From assembly GCA_035294305.1 (NCBI GenBank), contig DATGLD010000051.1:248001-312000 (forward strand): DNA of 64,000 nt, read 5' to 3'. This DNA comes from DASRBN01 sp035294305. Lineage in GTDB: Bacteria; Chloroflexota; Ktedonobacteria; Ktedonobacterales; Ktedonobacteraceae. How positions within the stretch are numbered: the first letter of the stretch is position 1; each line of letters opens with the position of its first letter. Made by a program: the position numbers and the translations under genes. Shown here in pieces: positions 34,908 through 44,103 of this stretch. The notes beneath the pieces were generated by a model. The model saw only the letters and a program-made list of their open reading frames with translations, was not told the DNA's origin and did not search any database.

Positions 34908-34947
34908 GACCCTATTTTCTAGCGAAATAGGCATTTTGTCAACGGTT

Positions 34948-35655
34948 TTACTTTGCGGTTTCCAGCCCGTATTCTTGCAGCAGGCACTTCATCTTTTGCA
35001 GGCCCAGGCGCATGCGGCCCTTGACAGTGCCCAGTGGAATGTTCCACTGCTCGGCGATTTCGGCATGGGTATAGCCACCGAAGTAGGCGAGTTCGATCAC
35101 CTGGCGCTGTTCGGGTGGAATCTGATCCAATACGGTGCGAATTATGCGATGTTGTTCATCTTGCCAGGCCTCTTCCCATACATCTGGCTGCTCGCCTGGA
35201 GAGTCCTGCTCGTTTTCGGTTTGCAACGGCACCCATTGCTGGCTGCGGTGACGAGCCTCACGAACTTTATCGATGGCGCGGTGATGCACGATGGCTTGAA
35301 GCCAGCTGCGCACATTGCCTTGCCGGGCCTCATAGGAGCCGGCTTTGCGCCAGATGGCAAGGAAGGCTTCCTGCACGATATCTTCGGCAATGTTCGCATC
35401 CTGGACGACACGATAGGCCAGGGAGTAGGCATAGCGATGATAGCGCTCGTAAAGCAGCTCTAAGGCCCATTCTTCGCGGTTGCACATCGCTGAAATAAGA
35501 GCTTCGTCGGCCAGTTCTGCCCGGGCCTGTACCGTTGTATCCGGCTTTGGTATCCTGGTTCTTGCCGAACCTGTAGTTTTTGTCACGACTGGGAAGAAAA
35601 CAAGTTGATTCGTGCTAATTACGGCTACCGGTGCATGCAGTGTCAATGTTGTCAT
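34948..35655 (-). CDS. ECF-type RNA polymerase sigma factor
   Basis: 235 residues. Region 2: ALELLYERYHRYAYSLAYRV, IAEDIVQEAFLAIWRKAGSY and VRSWLQAIVHHRAIDKVREA. Region 4: LDQIPPEQRQVIELAYFGGY, then HAEIAEQWNIPLGTVKGRMR. The ~45-residue N-terminus is non-conserved. Start ATG 35655 has AAGAGG 6 nt upstream. No anti-sigma gene adjoins it; the next gene is a membrane-anchored CxxC protein, which could be a redox sensor or a target (inference). Its own promoter may lie in the long gap to 36077. Confidence 0.92.
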   Translation of the reverse strand: MTTLTLHAPVAVISTNQLVFFPVVTKTTGSARTRIPKPDTTVQARAELADEALISAMCNREEWALELLYERYHRYAYSLAYRVVQDANIAEDIVQEAFLAIWRKAGSYEARQGNVRSWLQAIVHHRAIDKVREARHRSQQWVPLQTENEQDSPGEQPDVWEEAWQDEQHRIIRTVLDQIPPEQRQVIELAYFGGYTHAEIAEQWNIPLGTVKGRMRLGLQKMKCLLQEYGLETAK

Positions 35656-36076
35656 GGTCTACCTCTTTTGAATTTTCACCTTATCCATTCGTTGCAAGTA
35701 AGTGTACCGGCAGGGTATTACCCACTCTTTGCCAGCGGATTACCGGGGAATTACCGCAAATATGCTTAGGCTCTTGACTTCATTACCCGGTGGAATGATA
35801 ATAAGGTTCAACCTGCAAAAACCTTTGATGAAAGCAGTTGAAATGTATTTTTTTAGTAGATTGTGCTTCTTTTAGTAGATTGTGCTTCTTTCCGCGCAGC
35901 TTGCAAAGCGCATTTCAATTTCCAGGTAACCCGAGCTACTCTATCGCGGTTGCCTTGTCGAAAAAATATGGCGACAATATATGATCCGCAGCGCCCCACG
36001 AGGCTATTGAACACTTTCCGCCTTACTACCATTGATGCTTTAATGGGCAAGGCGATGGGAAGAAGGAGGTAGAGAG
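35656..36076. other. Divergent intergenic region, ~420 bp, with a 19-bp tandem duplication
   Basis: TTTTAGTAGATTGTGCTTC occurs twice head to tail at 35851-35869 and 35870-35888. A short open frame, 35968-36072, precedes the SARP gene but lacks its own ribosome site. The region should hold the promoters of both the sigma factor and the SARP regulator. Confidence 0.6.
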
Positions 36077-39000
36077 ATGATAGGAGTTTCTACATCTCTT
36101 TCAGTCTCAACCCTTGGCCGATTTGAAATACGCCGCAATGGCGAGCAACAGGCAGGTGGAAATTGGAGCCGTCGTAAAGTCGTCGAGCTTTTCAAACTGC
36201 TGCTTGCGGCAGAGCAACACCGCCTTCATCGCGAGCAGGTACAGGAGATCCTGTGGCCAAATTCTCTTGCTGAACAGGCCACGAATTCTTTCGGCAAGAC
36301 CCTTTACTTATTGCGCCGGGCGCTTGAACCAGGCCTGACAGCCGGCAAGGGTAGTTCTTCTATCTATGTTCTCCTCGATCACGATACGCTCATGCTTGTT
36401 CCCGATAGCATGGAGATCGACGCGGATATTTTTGAATCTTCCGCTAAACAATTGCAGTCCAGGATACGCAGCGCTGCTCCCTCTGATGAAAATGCACGGC
36501 TTTTAGAAGATTTTGACAACATACTGGCCCTCTATCAAGGTGATTTCTTGCCGGAAGAGTTGTATGAGGATTGGACGCAGCGGCGGCGCGATCGCCTGCG
36601 CCGCATTCATAGCTCGCTACTGGAACGTGCGGCAGAACTGGCCCTGGCGACCGGAAAAGGATTACGCGCCTCCGAATATCTGCTGGAGCTCCTCGAAAGA
36701 AATTCAGCAGATGAGCAGACTCATCGTCAACTGATGCTCCTCTACGCGCGTATGGGGCGGCGCAGTGACGCACTTAATCAGTACCTGCTCTTGCGCCGGA
36801 CCTTGAAGGAAGAATTACATACTGCCCCCCTGCCTGAAACCAACGAACTCTTCCGGCGCATTCAAATGGGCCAGATTCCTGTTGATCTCCACGAGTCGTG
36901 GCTCGATGATAGAACGCCATCAAGTACCACGGCAACAATCGTCACACCCGCTGATTCCGTCTCCACGCTCGCAGAGGCAGGGGGGCCAGGGAAGGCGGGG
37001 AACGGACCCTTGTCGCCGCCCTCCTTCATTGCTGAGGAGCGTAAATCAGATCCAGACACTCACAGCGGGCGGTTACAAGGACCCCCCTCCTATGCCCCCA
37101 CCGCTCCCGCTCCTACGGGTATGGCAACGCAATCAGAGGAGGTAGAGAGCGCTCGCCAGCTCGACCCGGAGCGCATTTTGAAGGCTGAACTGGTTGGGCG
37201 CAAAGAAGAGTTGAATCGCATGCAGCGCGCATTTCAACAGGCATGTAATGGGCAGCACAAGGTCATCTTCGTCTCCGGTGAGCCGGGGATAGGCAAGTCG
37301 CGCCTGGCACGCGATTTCACGGCATGGGGCGAACAGGCACAGCAGGCCACCGTATTGTGGGGCTATTGCTATGAGATGAGTGGCTCACTCCCCTACCAGC
37401 CCATCGCTGATGCCATCACCACGCATGTACGTATATGCAGCCCGGAAAAACTGCGCGCTATACTGGGCAACAGCGCTGCCGACCTGGCGAAAATAGCGCC
37501 GGAAATTGGCTATAAGTTACCGAATCTGCCACAACCGGAGCCAATGGGCGCCGAGGCTGACCGCCGCAATCTTTACAACGCCGCCGCCCGCTATTTCAAC
37601 ATGCTTGCAGCCGAAAGCCCCTTTATCCTGATCCTGGACGATTTGCAGTGGGCCGATGCCGCGACGCTGCACCTGCTCAACTTCTTAACCTTACAGCATC
37701 TTGAGCGCGGGCAGCAAGAGAATACCGGGCTTCCACTTTATCTGTTGCTTTACCGGCCAGACGAGGTGCATGAGGCACACCCACTACGCGCTTTGATTGC
37801 TACACTCCTGCGTGTTGGCACCGGCGAAGAATTGCGCCTGCAGCGTCTCTCGGAAGAGGAGGTACATCAACTTCTGGTCAATATGGCAGGGCACCCGGTT
37901 GGCCTGAACTTTGCCAGCGAAGTGTTTCGCCAGACCGAGGGCAATCCTTTCTTTATCGGCGAGGCTATTCGCTCCCTGGTACTTGAGGGCAAGATCAAAT
38001 GGATAGGAGACCGCTGGCAAAGTACGGTGGAAGTCAGCGCGCTGGAGATACCGCACAGTGTTCGCATGCTGATTGAACGCCGCCTGGTGCACCTCCCTGC
38101 TGATTGCCGCACAACGCTCACCATTGCGGCAGTTATAGGCCGGCAGTTCAGTTCGACATTGCTCTGCCAGACACGCAACTTAGCTGAGGATGCTGTCGCG
38201 GAGCATATCGATACTGCCATCCAACTGCAGCTTGTAGCCTCCCTGACCGGCTTCTCCAATGCGCAACAGGGCAGCAACTCCTATCCTGCCAGGCAGGATG
38301 CCGATCTTACGTTTACACATGATAAAATTCGCGAGGTTCTTTACCAGTGGCTCAATCCCCTGCGCCGGCGCTCGTTGCATCGCCAGGTGGCACAGGCCAT
38401 CGAATCCAGTCACGCGGCGCATTTGCAGCCGTATTACAGTACGCTCGCTTATCATTATTCGATGGCGGAGGACGCCACACGAGCAGTGGACTTCCTGCTG
38501 AAGGCCAGCTACCAGGCGGTAAGTGTGTATGCTTTCGCGGACGCGGCATCGGCTCTGGAGAAAGCTCTGGATTTGTTGGTAGGCGATGGCGAACGCGTGC
38601 GCCGCGCCGGTCTGCTGCACCAGCTAGCCAATATCTACCTGTACCTGGGCCGCACCGATGATGCTATCCAGGCGGGACTGGCATCAAGTACATTGTGGCG
38701 CGACCTTGGCGATCCGGCACGGCAGGCCGCGGGCTACCTGGATGTGGCATTCTTCAGCCACTGGCAGGGACGCGAACTGGAAGCGCTCAAGTATATTTCT
38801 TCTGCGCTGAAGTGCCTGGCAAGCCGGCCGGAAGAGACAACCCTGCTCGTTAAAGCCTACACACAGTGGGGGTTGGCGGCTACCGTCATGGGTGATGTCC
38901 CTCAGGCCCTGAAGATGCTGCAGCGGGCAGATGAACTGCTCGCACGAATTGATGATTCGCTCGAGAGCCCCGCTAATGCCTCTACTTTCAGCGCGGCAGA

Positions 39001-39877
39001 ACGCAGAGAGCATCTTGCATTTATTGCCGTGGTATCGCTGTGGTCGAAGTCCTGGTGCGCGTACCTGTCAGATACACCTCAGCAAATGCTGGCCTATGCT
39101 ATGCAGGGTGCGGAGATGTGCCAGAAGTATAATAAGCCAGACTGGGAACCGATGATGACCTATTCGGCGGCGTGGGCTTATATGCAGCTGGGGCAAATTC
39201 CCCAGGGCGAACAAACGGCTGGTGACGCGCTTGAGAAGGCGCAGCGGCACGGTGTCTATGGAGCAGCAGGCTGGGCCGATCTCGTACTGGATTTCCTCGC
39301 CATTCAAGCCGGGCGCTGGGATGATGCGCGTTTGATGGGAGAGAAGGCCAGCGCCATCGCTACGATGATCCACGACGCCGATCTGCAATCGCGTGTGCTA
39401 TGGAGCTATAGTGTGTGCGCCGGCTGGCAGGGCGATTGGGAACAGGCTATCGCCGACGCGCTGAAAGCTCTGGAGGTGGCAAAAGAGGAGGGTGAAACCT
39501 CGATGGTTTATCCGCACCTGCTGGTGCAGGCCGCTAAAGCATATCTCTACGCCAATAAACCTGAGCAGGCGCAGGCCTGCCTGAATGAGGGCATGCAGCT
39601 CGCGGCGCAGCGCAATTACCGGCAGCTCATCGGCATTGGACAGCGACTGCAGGGCCGTATCTTGCAGGCACAGGGCCACTTCGAGGAGGCGCTGCCATAT
39701 TTCGAGCAATCGCTGGCCGGTCTGCTGGCAATCGACGATGTGGTGGAGCTTGCGCGTACCGAGGAGGCCTACGGGCTGTTTTACCTGGAGCGCCAGCAGG
39801 AGGGCGATCAGGAACGCGGGGAGGAACTGATACAAAGTGCAAGGGCGACGTTTAGGAGGCTGGGAGTGAATGGGTAG
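36077..39877 (+). CDS. SARP-type regulator: OmpR-like HTH, BTAD, AAA ATPase, TPR
   Basis: 1266 residues. N-terminal winged helix (VSTLGRFEIRRNGEQQAGGN, WSRRKVVELFKLLLAAEQHR), then a BTAD helical domain (~130-260), a Gly/Pro/Ser-rich linker (~285-360), an AAA_16 ATPase beginning ELVGRKEELNRMQRAFQQAC with Walker A SGEPGIGKSRLARDF and Walker B FILILDDLQWADAATL, and a long C-terminal TPR half. This is the AfsR/SARP or MalT-like STAND architecture: a large ATP-dependent transcription activator. Start ATG 36077 has AGAAGGAGG ~6 nt upstream. The linker DNA contains degraded inverted copies of the dispersed repeat (37004-37021 and 37067-37085). Target genes are unknown. Confidence 0.9.
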   Translation: MIGVSTSLSVSTLGRFEIRRNGEQQAGGNWSRRKVVELFKLLLAAEQHRLHREQVQEILWPNSLAEQATNSFGKTLYLLRRALEPGLTAGKGSSSIYVLLDHDTLMLVPDSMEIDADIFESSAKQLQSRIRSAAPSDENARLLEDFDNILALYQGDFLPEELYEDWTQRRRDRLRRIHSSLLERAAELALATGKGLRASEYLLELLERNSADEQTHRQLMLLYARMGRRSDALNQYLLLRRTLKEELHTAPLPETNELFRRIQMGQIPVDLHESWLDDRTPSSTTATIVTPADSVSTLAEAGGPGKAGNGPLSPPSFIAEERKSDPDTHSGRLQGPPSYAPTAPAPTGMATQSEEVESARQLDPERILKAELVGRKEELNRMQRAFQQACNGQHKVIFVSGEPGIGKSRLARDFTAWGEQAQQATVLWGYCYEMSGSLPYQPIADAITTHVRICSPEKLRAILGNSAADLAKIAPEIGYKLPNLPQPEPMGAEADRRNLYNAAARYFNMLAAESPFILILDDLQWADAATLHLLNFLTLQHLERGQQENTGLPLYLLLYRPDEVHEAHPLRALIATLLRVGTGEELRLQRLSEEEVHQLLVNMAGHPVGLNFASEVFRQTEGNPFFIGEAIRSLVLEGKIKWIGDRWQSTVEVSALEIPHSVRMLIERRLVHLPADCRTTLTIAAVIGRQFSSTLLCQTRNLAEDAVAEHIDTAIQLQLVASLTGFSNAQQGSNSYPARQDADLTFTHDKIREVLYQWLNPLRRRSLHRQVAQAIESSHAAHLQPYYSTLAYHYSMAEDATRAVDFLLKASYQAVSVYAFADAASALEKALDLLVGDGERVRRAGLLHQLANIYLYLGRTDDAIQAGLASSTLWRDLGDPARQAAGYLDVAFFSHWQGRELEALKYISSALKCLASRPEETTLLVKAYTQWGLAATVMGDVPQALKMLQRADELLARIDDSLESPANASTFSAAERREHLAFIAVVSLWSKSWCAYLSDTPQQMLAYAMQGAEMCQKYNKPDWEPMMTYSAAWAYMQLGQIPQGEQTAGDALEKAQRHGVYGAAGWADLVLDFLAIQAGRWDDARLMGEKASAIATMIHDADLQSRVLWSYSVCAGWQGDWEQAIADALKALEVAKEEGETSMVYPHLLVQAAKAYLYANKPEQAQACLNEGMQLAAQRNYRQLIGIGQRLQGRILQAQGHFEEALPYFEQSLAGLLAIDDVVELARTEEAYGLFYLERQQEGDQERGEELIQSARATFRRLGVNG

Positions 39878-39887
39878 GGTGTGCTTG

Positions 39888-41378
39888 TTATCCATACTGC
39901 TCTCCTGCCTGGGGGTTAACGGCTACTACTTTGCTATTCGCCCGTCGTTTTTCCAACCACTCCTTAATGCTCGCCTCTTTTCCCTGATGCCCTGGCTCGT
40001 AATAGCGCCTCCCTTTCAAGCTTTCGGGCAGATATTCTTGAAGCTGTACAGCCGGGGGTCTTTCGGGGTCTTCTATCTGCATTTCCTTATAGTAGTCATG
40101 AGCGTACTTGTAGTCTTTGCCGTAATCGAGGTCTTTCATCAACTGCGTAGGAGCATTGCGTATCTGTAAAGGCACGGGATCGTTGCGGGTCTTCTGCACA
40201 TCCTCCTGCACATAGCTGTAGGCTTCGTATAAGGCGTTGCTTTTGGGCGCGGTCGCGAGGTGAACGACGGCCTGCGCGAGGGCCAGGTTCGCTTCGGGCA
40301 GACCGACGAAATGCACGGCCTGCTGCGCGGCAACGCATACGAGTAATGCCTGGGGGTCGGCCATGCCCACATCTTCGGAGGCAAAACGGATGAGGCGGCG
40401 CACGATATAAAGAGGGTCTTCTCCGGCCTCAAGCATTCGTGCGAGCCAGTATAACGCGGCATCAGGGTCGGAGCCGCGCAGAGATTTGTGCAGCGCGGAG
40501 ATGGTGTCGTAGTGCTGGTCTCCGGCTTTATCGTAGAGGAGGGCGCGGTGCTGCATGATGTCTTCGACGGTGGCGAGCGTGATATGTGTACTGCTCCCAG
40601 CACGGGCGACCACAAGGGTCCCCTCCCCACCTCCACTCCCACTCCCACCCCTACCATTTCCGCCGCCGGTTGCGGCGAGTTCGAGGACGTTGAGGGCGGT
40701 ACGGGCGTCTCCGTTAGCGAAGATGGCGATTTGCTGCAGGGCGTTTTCGTCAATGGTAATATGGAGTTGGCCGAGGCCGCGTTCGTTGTCGTGCAGGGCA
40801 CGTTTCAGGATGGTCAGAATCTGTTCCTCGGTCAGGGCTTTGAGCGTGAAGACACGGCAGCGCGATAAAAGGGCGGCGTTGACCTCGAAGCTGGGGTTTT
40901 CGGTAGTAGCGCCAATGAGTGTGACAGCGCCACGCTCGACGTGCGGTAAAACGGCATCCTGCTGCGCCTTGTTGAAGCGGTGAATCTCGTCGATGAACAG
41001 GATGGTGCGCTGTTTGGAGAACTGGCGCAGCTTGCGCGCATCCTCCACTACCTTGCGCAGGTCGGCCACACCTGCCGAGACGGCGCTGAGGGAGACAAAG
41101 TGGGCGCGCGTCTGGCGCGCAATTACTTCGGCGAGGGTGGTCTTTCCGCTGCCCGGCGGTCCCCACAGGATGATCGAGGGGAGGCGATCCTCTTCGATGC
41201 TGCGGCGCAGCGCGCGTCCGGGCGCCAGCAGGTGTTCCTGGCCGATGATCTCGTCGAGTGTGCGCGGGCGCATACGCGAGGCCAGGGGTTCCGCAGCTAG
41301 AGCGGTAGGAGCTGTTTGCACCTTCCGTTGTGAGGCTGAATTGTCGTCTGATTCAAAAAGTGACGTTTGATCTGGCAT
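39888..41378 (-). CDS. rarA: Replication-associated recombination protein A (RarA/MgsA)
   Basis: 496 residues from ATG 41378. AAA+ clamp-loader-like: LASRMRPRTLDEIIGQEHLL, Walker A WGPPGSGKTTLAEVIAR, Walker B ILFIDEIHRFNKAQQDAVLP, sensor 1 LIGATTENPSFEVNAALLSR, and C-terminal tetramerisation part (VEDIMQHRALLYDKAGDQHY). It acts at stalled forks and gaps with SSB. An unusual ~25-residue Gly/Ser/Val-rich insertion (GGGNGRGGSGSGGGEGTLVV to SSTHIT) between ELAA and LATVEDI is encoded by a copy of the dispersed repeat at 40604-40623 and adjoining C-rich DNA, in frame. The longer open frame to 41534 is not favoured. Confidence 0.92.
   Translation of the reverse strand: MPDQTSLFESDDNSASQRKVQTAPTALAAEPLASRMRPRTLDEIIGQEHLLAPGRALRRSIEEDRLPSIILWGPPGSGKTTLAEVIARQTRAHFVSLSAVSAGVADLRKVVEDARKLRQFSKQRTILFIDEIHRFNKAQQDAVLPHVERGAVTLIGATTENPSFEVNAALLSRCRVFTLKALTEEQILTILKRALHDNERGLGQLHITIDENALQQIAIFANGDARTALNVLELAATGGGNGRGGSGSGGGEGTLVVARAGSSTHITLATVEDIMQHRALLYDKAGDQHYDTISALHKSLRGSDPDAALYWLARMLEAGEDPLYIVRRLIRFASEDVGMADPQALLVCVAAQQAVHFVGLPEANLALAQAVVHLATAPKSNALYEAYSYVQEDVQKTRNDPVPLQIRNAPTQLMKDLDYGKDYKYAHDYYKEMQIEDPERPPAVQLQEYLPESLKGRRYYEPGHQGKEASIKEWLEKRRANSKVVAVNPQAGEQYG
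40604..40623. repeat. Dispersed repeat copy inside rarA
   Basis: GGGCGACCACAAGGGTCCCC. The core matches the intergenic copies; the 3' half is altered. Read on the minus strand it encodes GTLVVAR within the insertion of RarA. Confidence 0.7.
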
Positions 41379-41580
41379 GGTTTTGATTCTTTTACTTTCT
41401 TTGTCGCTGCGCCTGCTAGCATTATAGCATGGACGACGAGCCTGCATCATCCGGTCCCAACGCCTCCCCCTATAGAAGGTATCTGGCAGGTCGCGAGCTT
41501 TGCAACCTATGATAAAATATACTCGTTTTAGCACTAGGTGAGGTTACTATTGCCCAAAATGTATGGACGTTGAGGATTAA

Positions 41581-42144
41581 ATGATGCCGGGCAGGACGCC
41601 GAAATTATGTATATCAGTTGATGAAGATACGAACCTGTGCATTTTAGAGGAGAGACACGCGCAGGAACTCTTCGAGCTGGTCGATGATAACCGGGCACAT
41701 TTACGCGCCTGGCTGCCGTGGGTAGATTACGAACGAAGCGCTGAGGATAGCCGCGCGTTCATCAAAAACTCTTTGCGGCAGTTCGCGCATAACCAGGGAT
41801 TCCAGCTGGGTATCTGGTACACAGGGCAACTGGCAGGCGTGATTGGCTATCATCCTATCAACTGGTCTAACCGCAAAGTTGAAATAGGCTACTGGCTTGC
41901 TCAATCATTCGAAGGTAAGGGCCTGATGACGAAGGCGTGCAAGTCACTGGTAACGTATGCATTCGACGAATTGGAACTCAATAAGGTTGTTATCGAATGC
42001 GCCACGGGAAATAGACGCAGCTGCGCCATACCGAAAAGATTGGGTTTCCAACAAGAGGGCGTTTTACGTGATGCGGAATGGCTGTACGATCACTATGTTG
42101 ACCTGGCAGTCTATGGGATGCTGGCGAGGGATTGGCAAGGGTAG
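41581..42144 (+). CDS. GNAT acetyltransferase, RimL/YdaF type
   Basis: 187 residues. Typical features: LCILEERHAQELFELVDDNR, AHLRAWLPWVDYERSAEDSR, the GVIGYHPINWSNRKVEIGYW strand, acetyl-CoA loop region WLAQSFEGKGLMTKACKSLV, and NKVVIECATGNRRSCAIPKR followed by LGFQQEGVLRD. This subgroup acetylates ribosomal-protein N-termini or serine/amine groups of small molecules. The usual N.xS/N.RS motif is present as GNRRSCAIP. Start ATG 41581 has GAGGA just upstream. No neighbour suggests a substrate. Confidence 0.9.
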   Translation: MMPGRTPKLCISVDEDTNLCILEERHAQELFELVDDNRAHLRAWLPWVDYERSAEDSRAFIKNSLRQFAHNQGFQLGIWYTGQLAGVIGYHPINWSNRKVEIGYWLAQSFEGKGLMTKACKSLVTYAFDELELNKVVIECATGNRRSCAIPKRLGFQQEGVLRDAEWLYDHYVDLAVYGMLARDWQG

Positions 42145-42246
42145 GGTAAAAAACTGGTAGTTTCATCGTCTACTCTTCTTAGACCTTATGATGTATAATG
42201 CAGTGATTAGAGGGTTGCTATTCTGTAGCAGGATAGGAAAAGATAG

Positions 42247-44097
42247 ATGATTAGAGCTGTAGCCACATCGAAGAACAAAAATCATGCAACCTGGTTATCC
42301 CGGCTTGTATGCGTGGCAGGGATTCTCTCTCTCTTGTTCATGGGCGCGCTGGGAGCTGCGCCCGTGGCACGTGCCGATGCGCCAGGGGGCGATGTAACCG
42401 ATCCTTTTGTAAGGCTCGTCGATATTGCGAAACCAGCCGTTGTACGCATCATTACTATTCTAGGTGGCCGTCTCACCGTCGATTTTCCGAATGGCAAGGC
42501 AGTGACGTTCCCACAAAATGACCCCAATGGGTATCCTTTAGGTTTATCGGGCACCGGTACATTCATTTCGGCGCATGGCGATATCTTGACGGCGGATCAT
42601 GTCGTGAATCCACCACATGATGCCAGCCTGGATCAATACCTGCAGCAGACAGCAGCCCAGGATGTGGCAAATTACTACGATACGAGTGTCAATCCGGGCT
42701 CTCCCCTTTCAGCAGATCAGGTTGCGACAGACCTGGCCGATGGCCAGCTGCCATCCACTGCAAGTTATGGCACACCCAGCAGCGAAGCTTACCTCAGTAC
42801 TGATTATACTGGTCCCTTGAATGCTACCAGCGCGCAGGACCTGCCTTCTTACGTTCATTCACAGGTCGATCGCATCGAGGCACAAAGCAGCTTCAATGAT
42901 AGAGATACAGCGATCATTCATGTCAGTAACATGGACGATATGCCGATGGTTCCCATTGGCGATTCAACCACGGTTCAGGAACAGGATGAACTGCGCATTA
43001 TTGGTTTTCCCGGCAATGGCGACGTGAATATGAATAACATTTCGCAGTTGCTCACCTCATCGATCAACCAGATTTTCGTCAGTTCAATTAAGACAACGGA
43101 TACCGGAGCGCCGGTTCTCCAGGTCTCTGGCAATGTGGAGCATGGCGATAGCGGCGGACCGGCTTTGAATAGCAGCGGGCAGATTGTTGGTATTGTCAGT
43201 TTCGGCACGGGTACTGATGGCAGCACCAGTTTCTTGCAGGCCAGCGCCAGCGCAGCGATGCTTTTACAGCAGGCAGGTGTGGATACAACTCCCGGGCCGT
43301 TTGAAAAAGCCTGGGTACAAGCCTTCAACGATTACGCCTCCACCACGGCAGGTCATTGGCACAAGGCACAGCAAGAATTCCAGCAAATTACCAACCGGTA
43401 CCCCAATTTCAAGGCCATTGGGCCCTACCTGGCATACGCTACCCAGCAGGCGAAGAACGAAAAACCTTCTTCGACATCGACACCTACCACTACGACGAAC
43501 TCCGGGCAGAGTAGCGCATCCTTGAGCAGGTGGATTATCATCGGTGGTATTGCCGTTGTACTGCTCGTGGTGATACTCATCGTAGTGGTAGTTATGCAGC
43601 GCAGGCGAGGAAGCGGCGTTCCGGCTCGTACGGCAACTCCCGGGAGCTGGGGAAACACGGCCAATGGGTCTTTGCTCCCGGGCAGTGCAAGCACCTCCTC
43701 CCCTTACATCTCCACTCCCACCTCTACTGTTACGCCTGCCGCTCCACAGGCGCCTGTACAGGGTGGATATGTCGCGCCTCCACCGGGCACGCTGTCGGCT
43801 TTCGGCGCGCCGCCCGCGCCATCCTGGGCAAACTCCGTACCGTCTCAGCCTGCTCCTGCATCACCTCCGCTGTCTCAAGGCTTGCCAAGCAATCAGACCT
43901 GGATACCGCCGCAAGCCGGCAGCCCGCCAAACGTGCCGGGCAACTCATTCGCTCCCGCTAATGCGGCCAACGGCGCTACCTCCGGTCCGCTGGTTGCATG
44001 GCCTTGCGGCCACATGAATCGCCCTATTGCGCGCTTCTGTAGCGTTTGCGGTGAACCGGCCCCGGCGCGCCCGGTCATTCGTCAATATGAGCAGTAG
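42247..44097 (+). CDS. Exported trypsin-like (S1C) protease with C-terminal TM and zinc ribbon
   Basis: 616 residues. Signal or anchor helix (WLSRLVCVAGILSLLFMGAL), protease domain with triad His in GDILTADHVV, Asp in SFNDRDTAIIHVSN and Ser in VEHGDSGGPALNSSGQIVG. A transmembrane helix near residue 430 (WIIIGGIAVVLLVVILIVVV) is followed by a Pro/Ser/Ala-rich cytoplasmic tail and a zinc ribbon of two Cys pairs (WPCGHMNRPIARFCSVCGEP). No PDZ domain is visible. The protease would face outside and the ribbon inside: an unusual topology suggesting transmembrane signalling or regulated proteolysis. Start ATG 42247 (AGGAAAAGAT upstream). Confidence 0.85.
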   Translation: MIRAVATSKNKNHATWLSRLVCVAGILSLLFMGALGAAPVARADAPGGDVTDPFVRLVDIAKPAVVRIITILGGRLTVDFPNGKAVTFPQNDPNGYPLGLSGTGTFISAHGDILTADHVVNPPHDASLDQYLQQTAAQDVANYYDTSVNPGSPLSADQVATDLADGQLPSTASYGTPSSEAYLSTDYTGPLNATSAQDLPSYVHSQVDRIEAQSSFNDRDTAIIHVSNMDDMPMVPIGDSTTVQEQDELRIIGFPGNGDVNMNNISQLLTSSINQIFVSSIKTTDTGAPVLQVSGNVEHGDSGGPALNSSGQIVGIVSFGTGTDGSTSFLQASASAAMLLQQAGVDTTPGPFEKAWVQAFNDYASTTAGHWHKAQQEFQQITNRYPNFKAIGPYLAYATQQAKNEKPSSTSTPTTTTNSGQSSASLSRWIIIGGIAVVLLVVILIVVVVMQRRRGSGVPARTATPGSWGNTANGSLLPGSASTSSPYISTPTSTVTPAAPQAPVQGGYVAPPPGTLSAFGAPPAPSWANSVPSQPAPASPPLSQGLPSNQTWIPPQAGSPPNVPGNSFAPANAANGATSGPLVAWPCGHMNRPIARFCSVCGEPAPARPVIRQYEQ

Positions 44098-44103
44098 ATA
44101 TCT

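Noticed and set aside
35968..36072. 34-codon frame before the SARP gene
   Set aside because: No ribosome site of its own and it ends in the ribosome site of the next gene; probably leader sequence.
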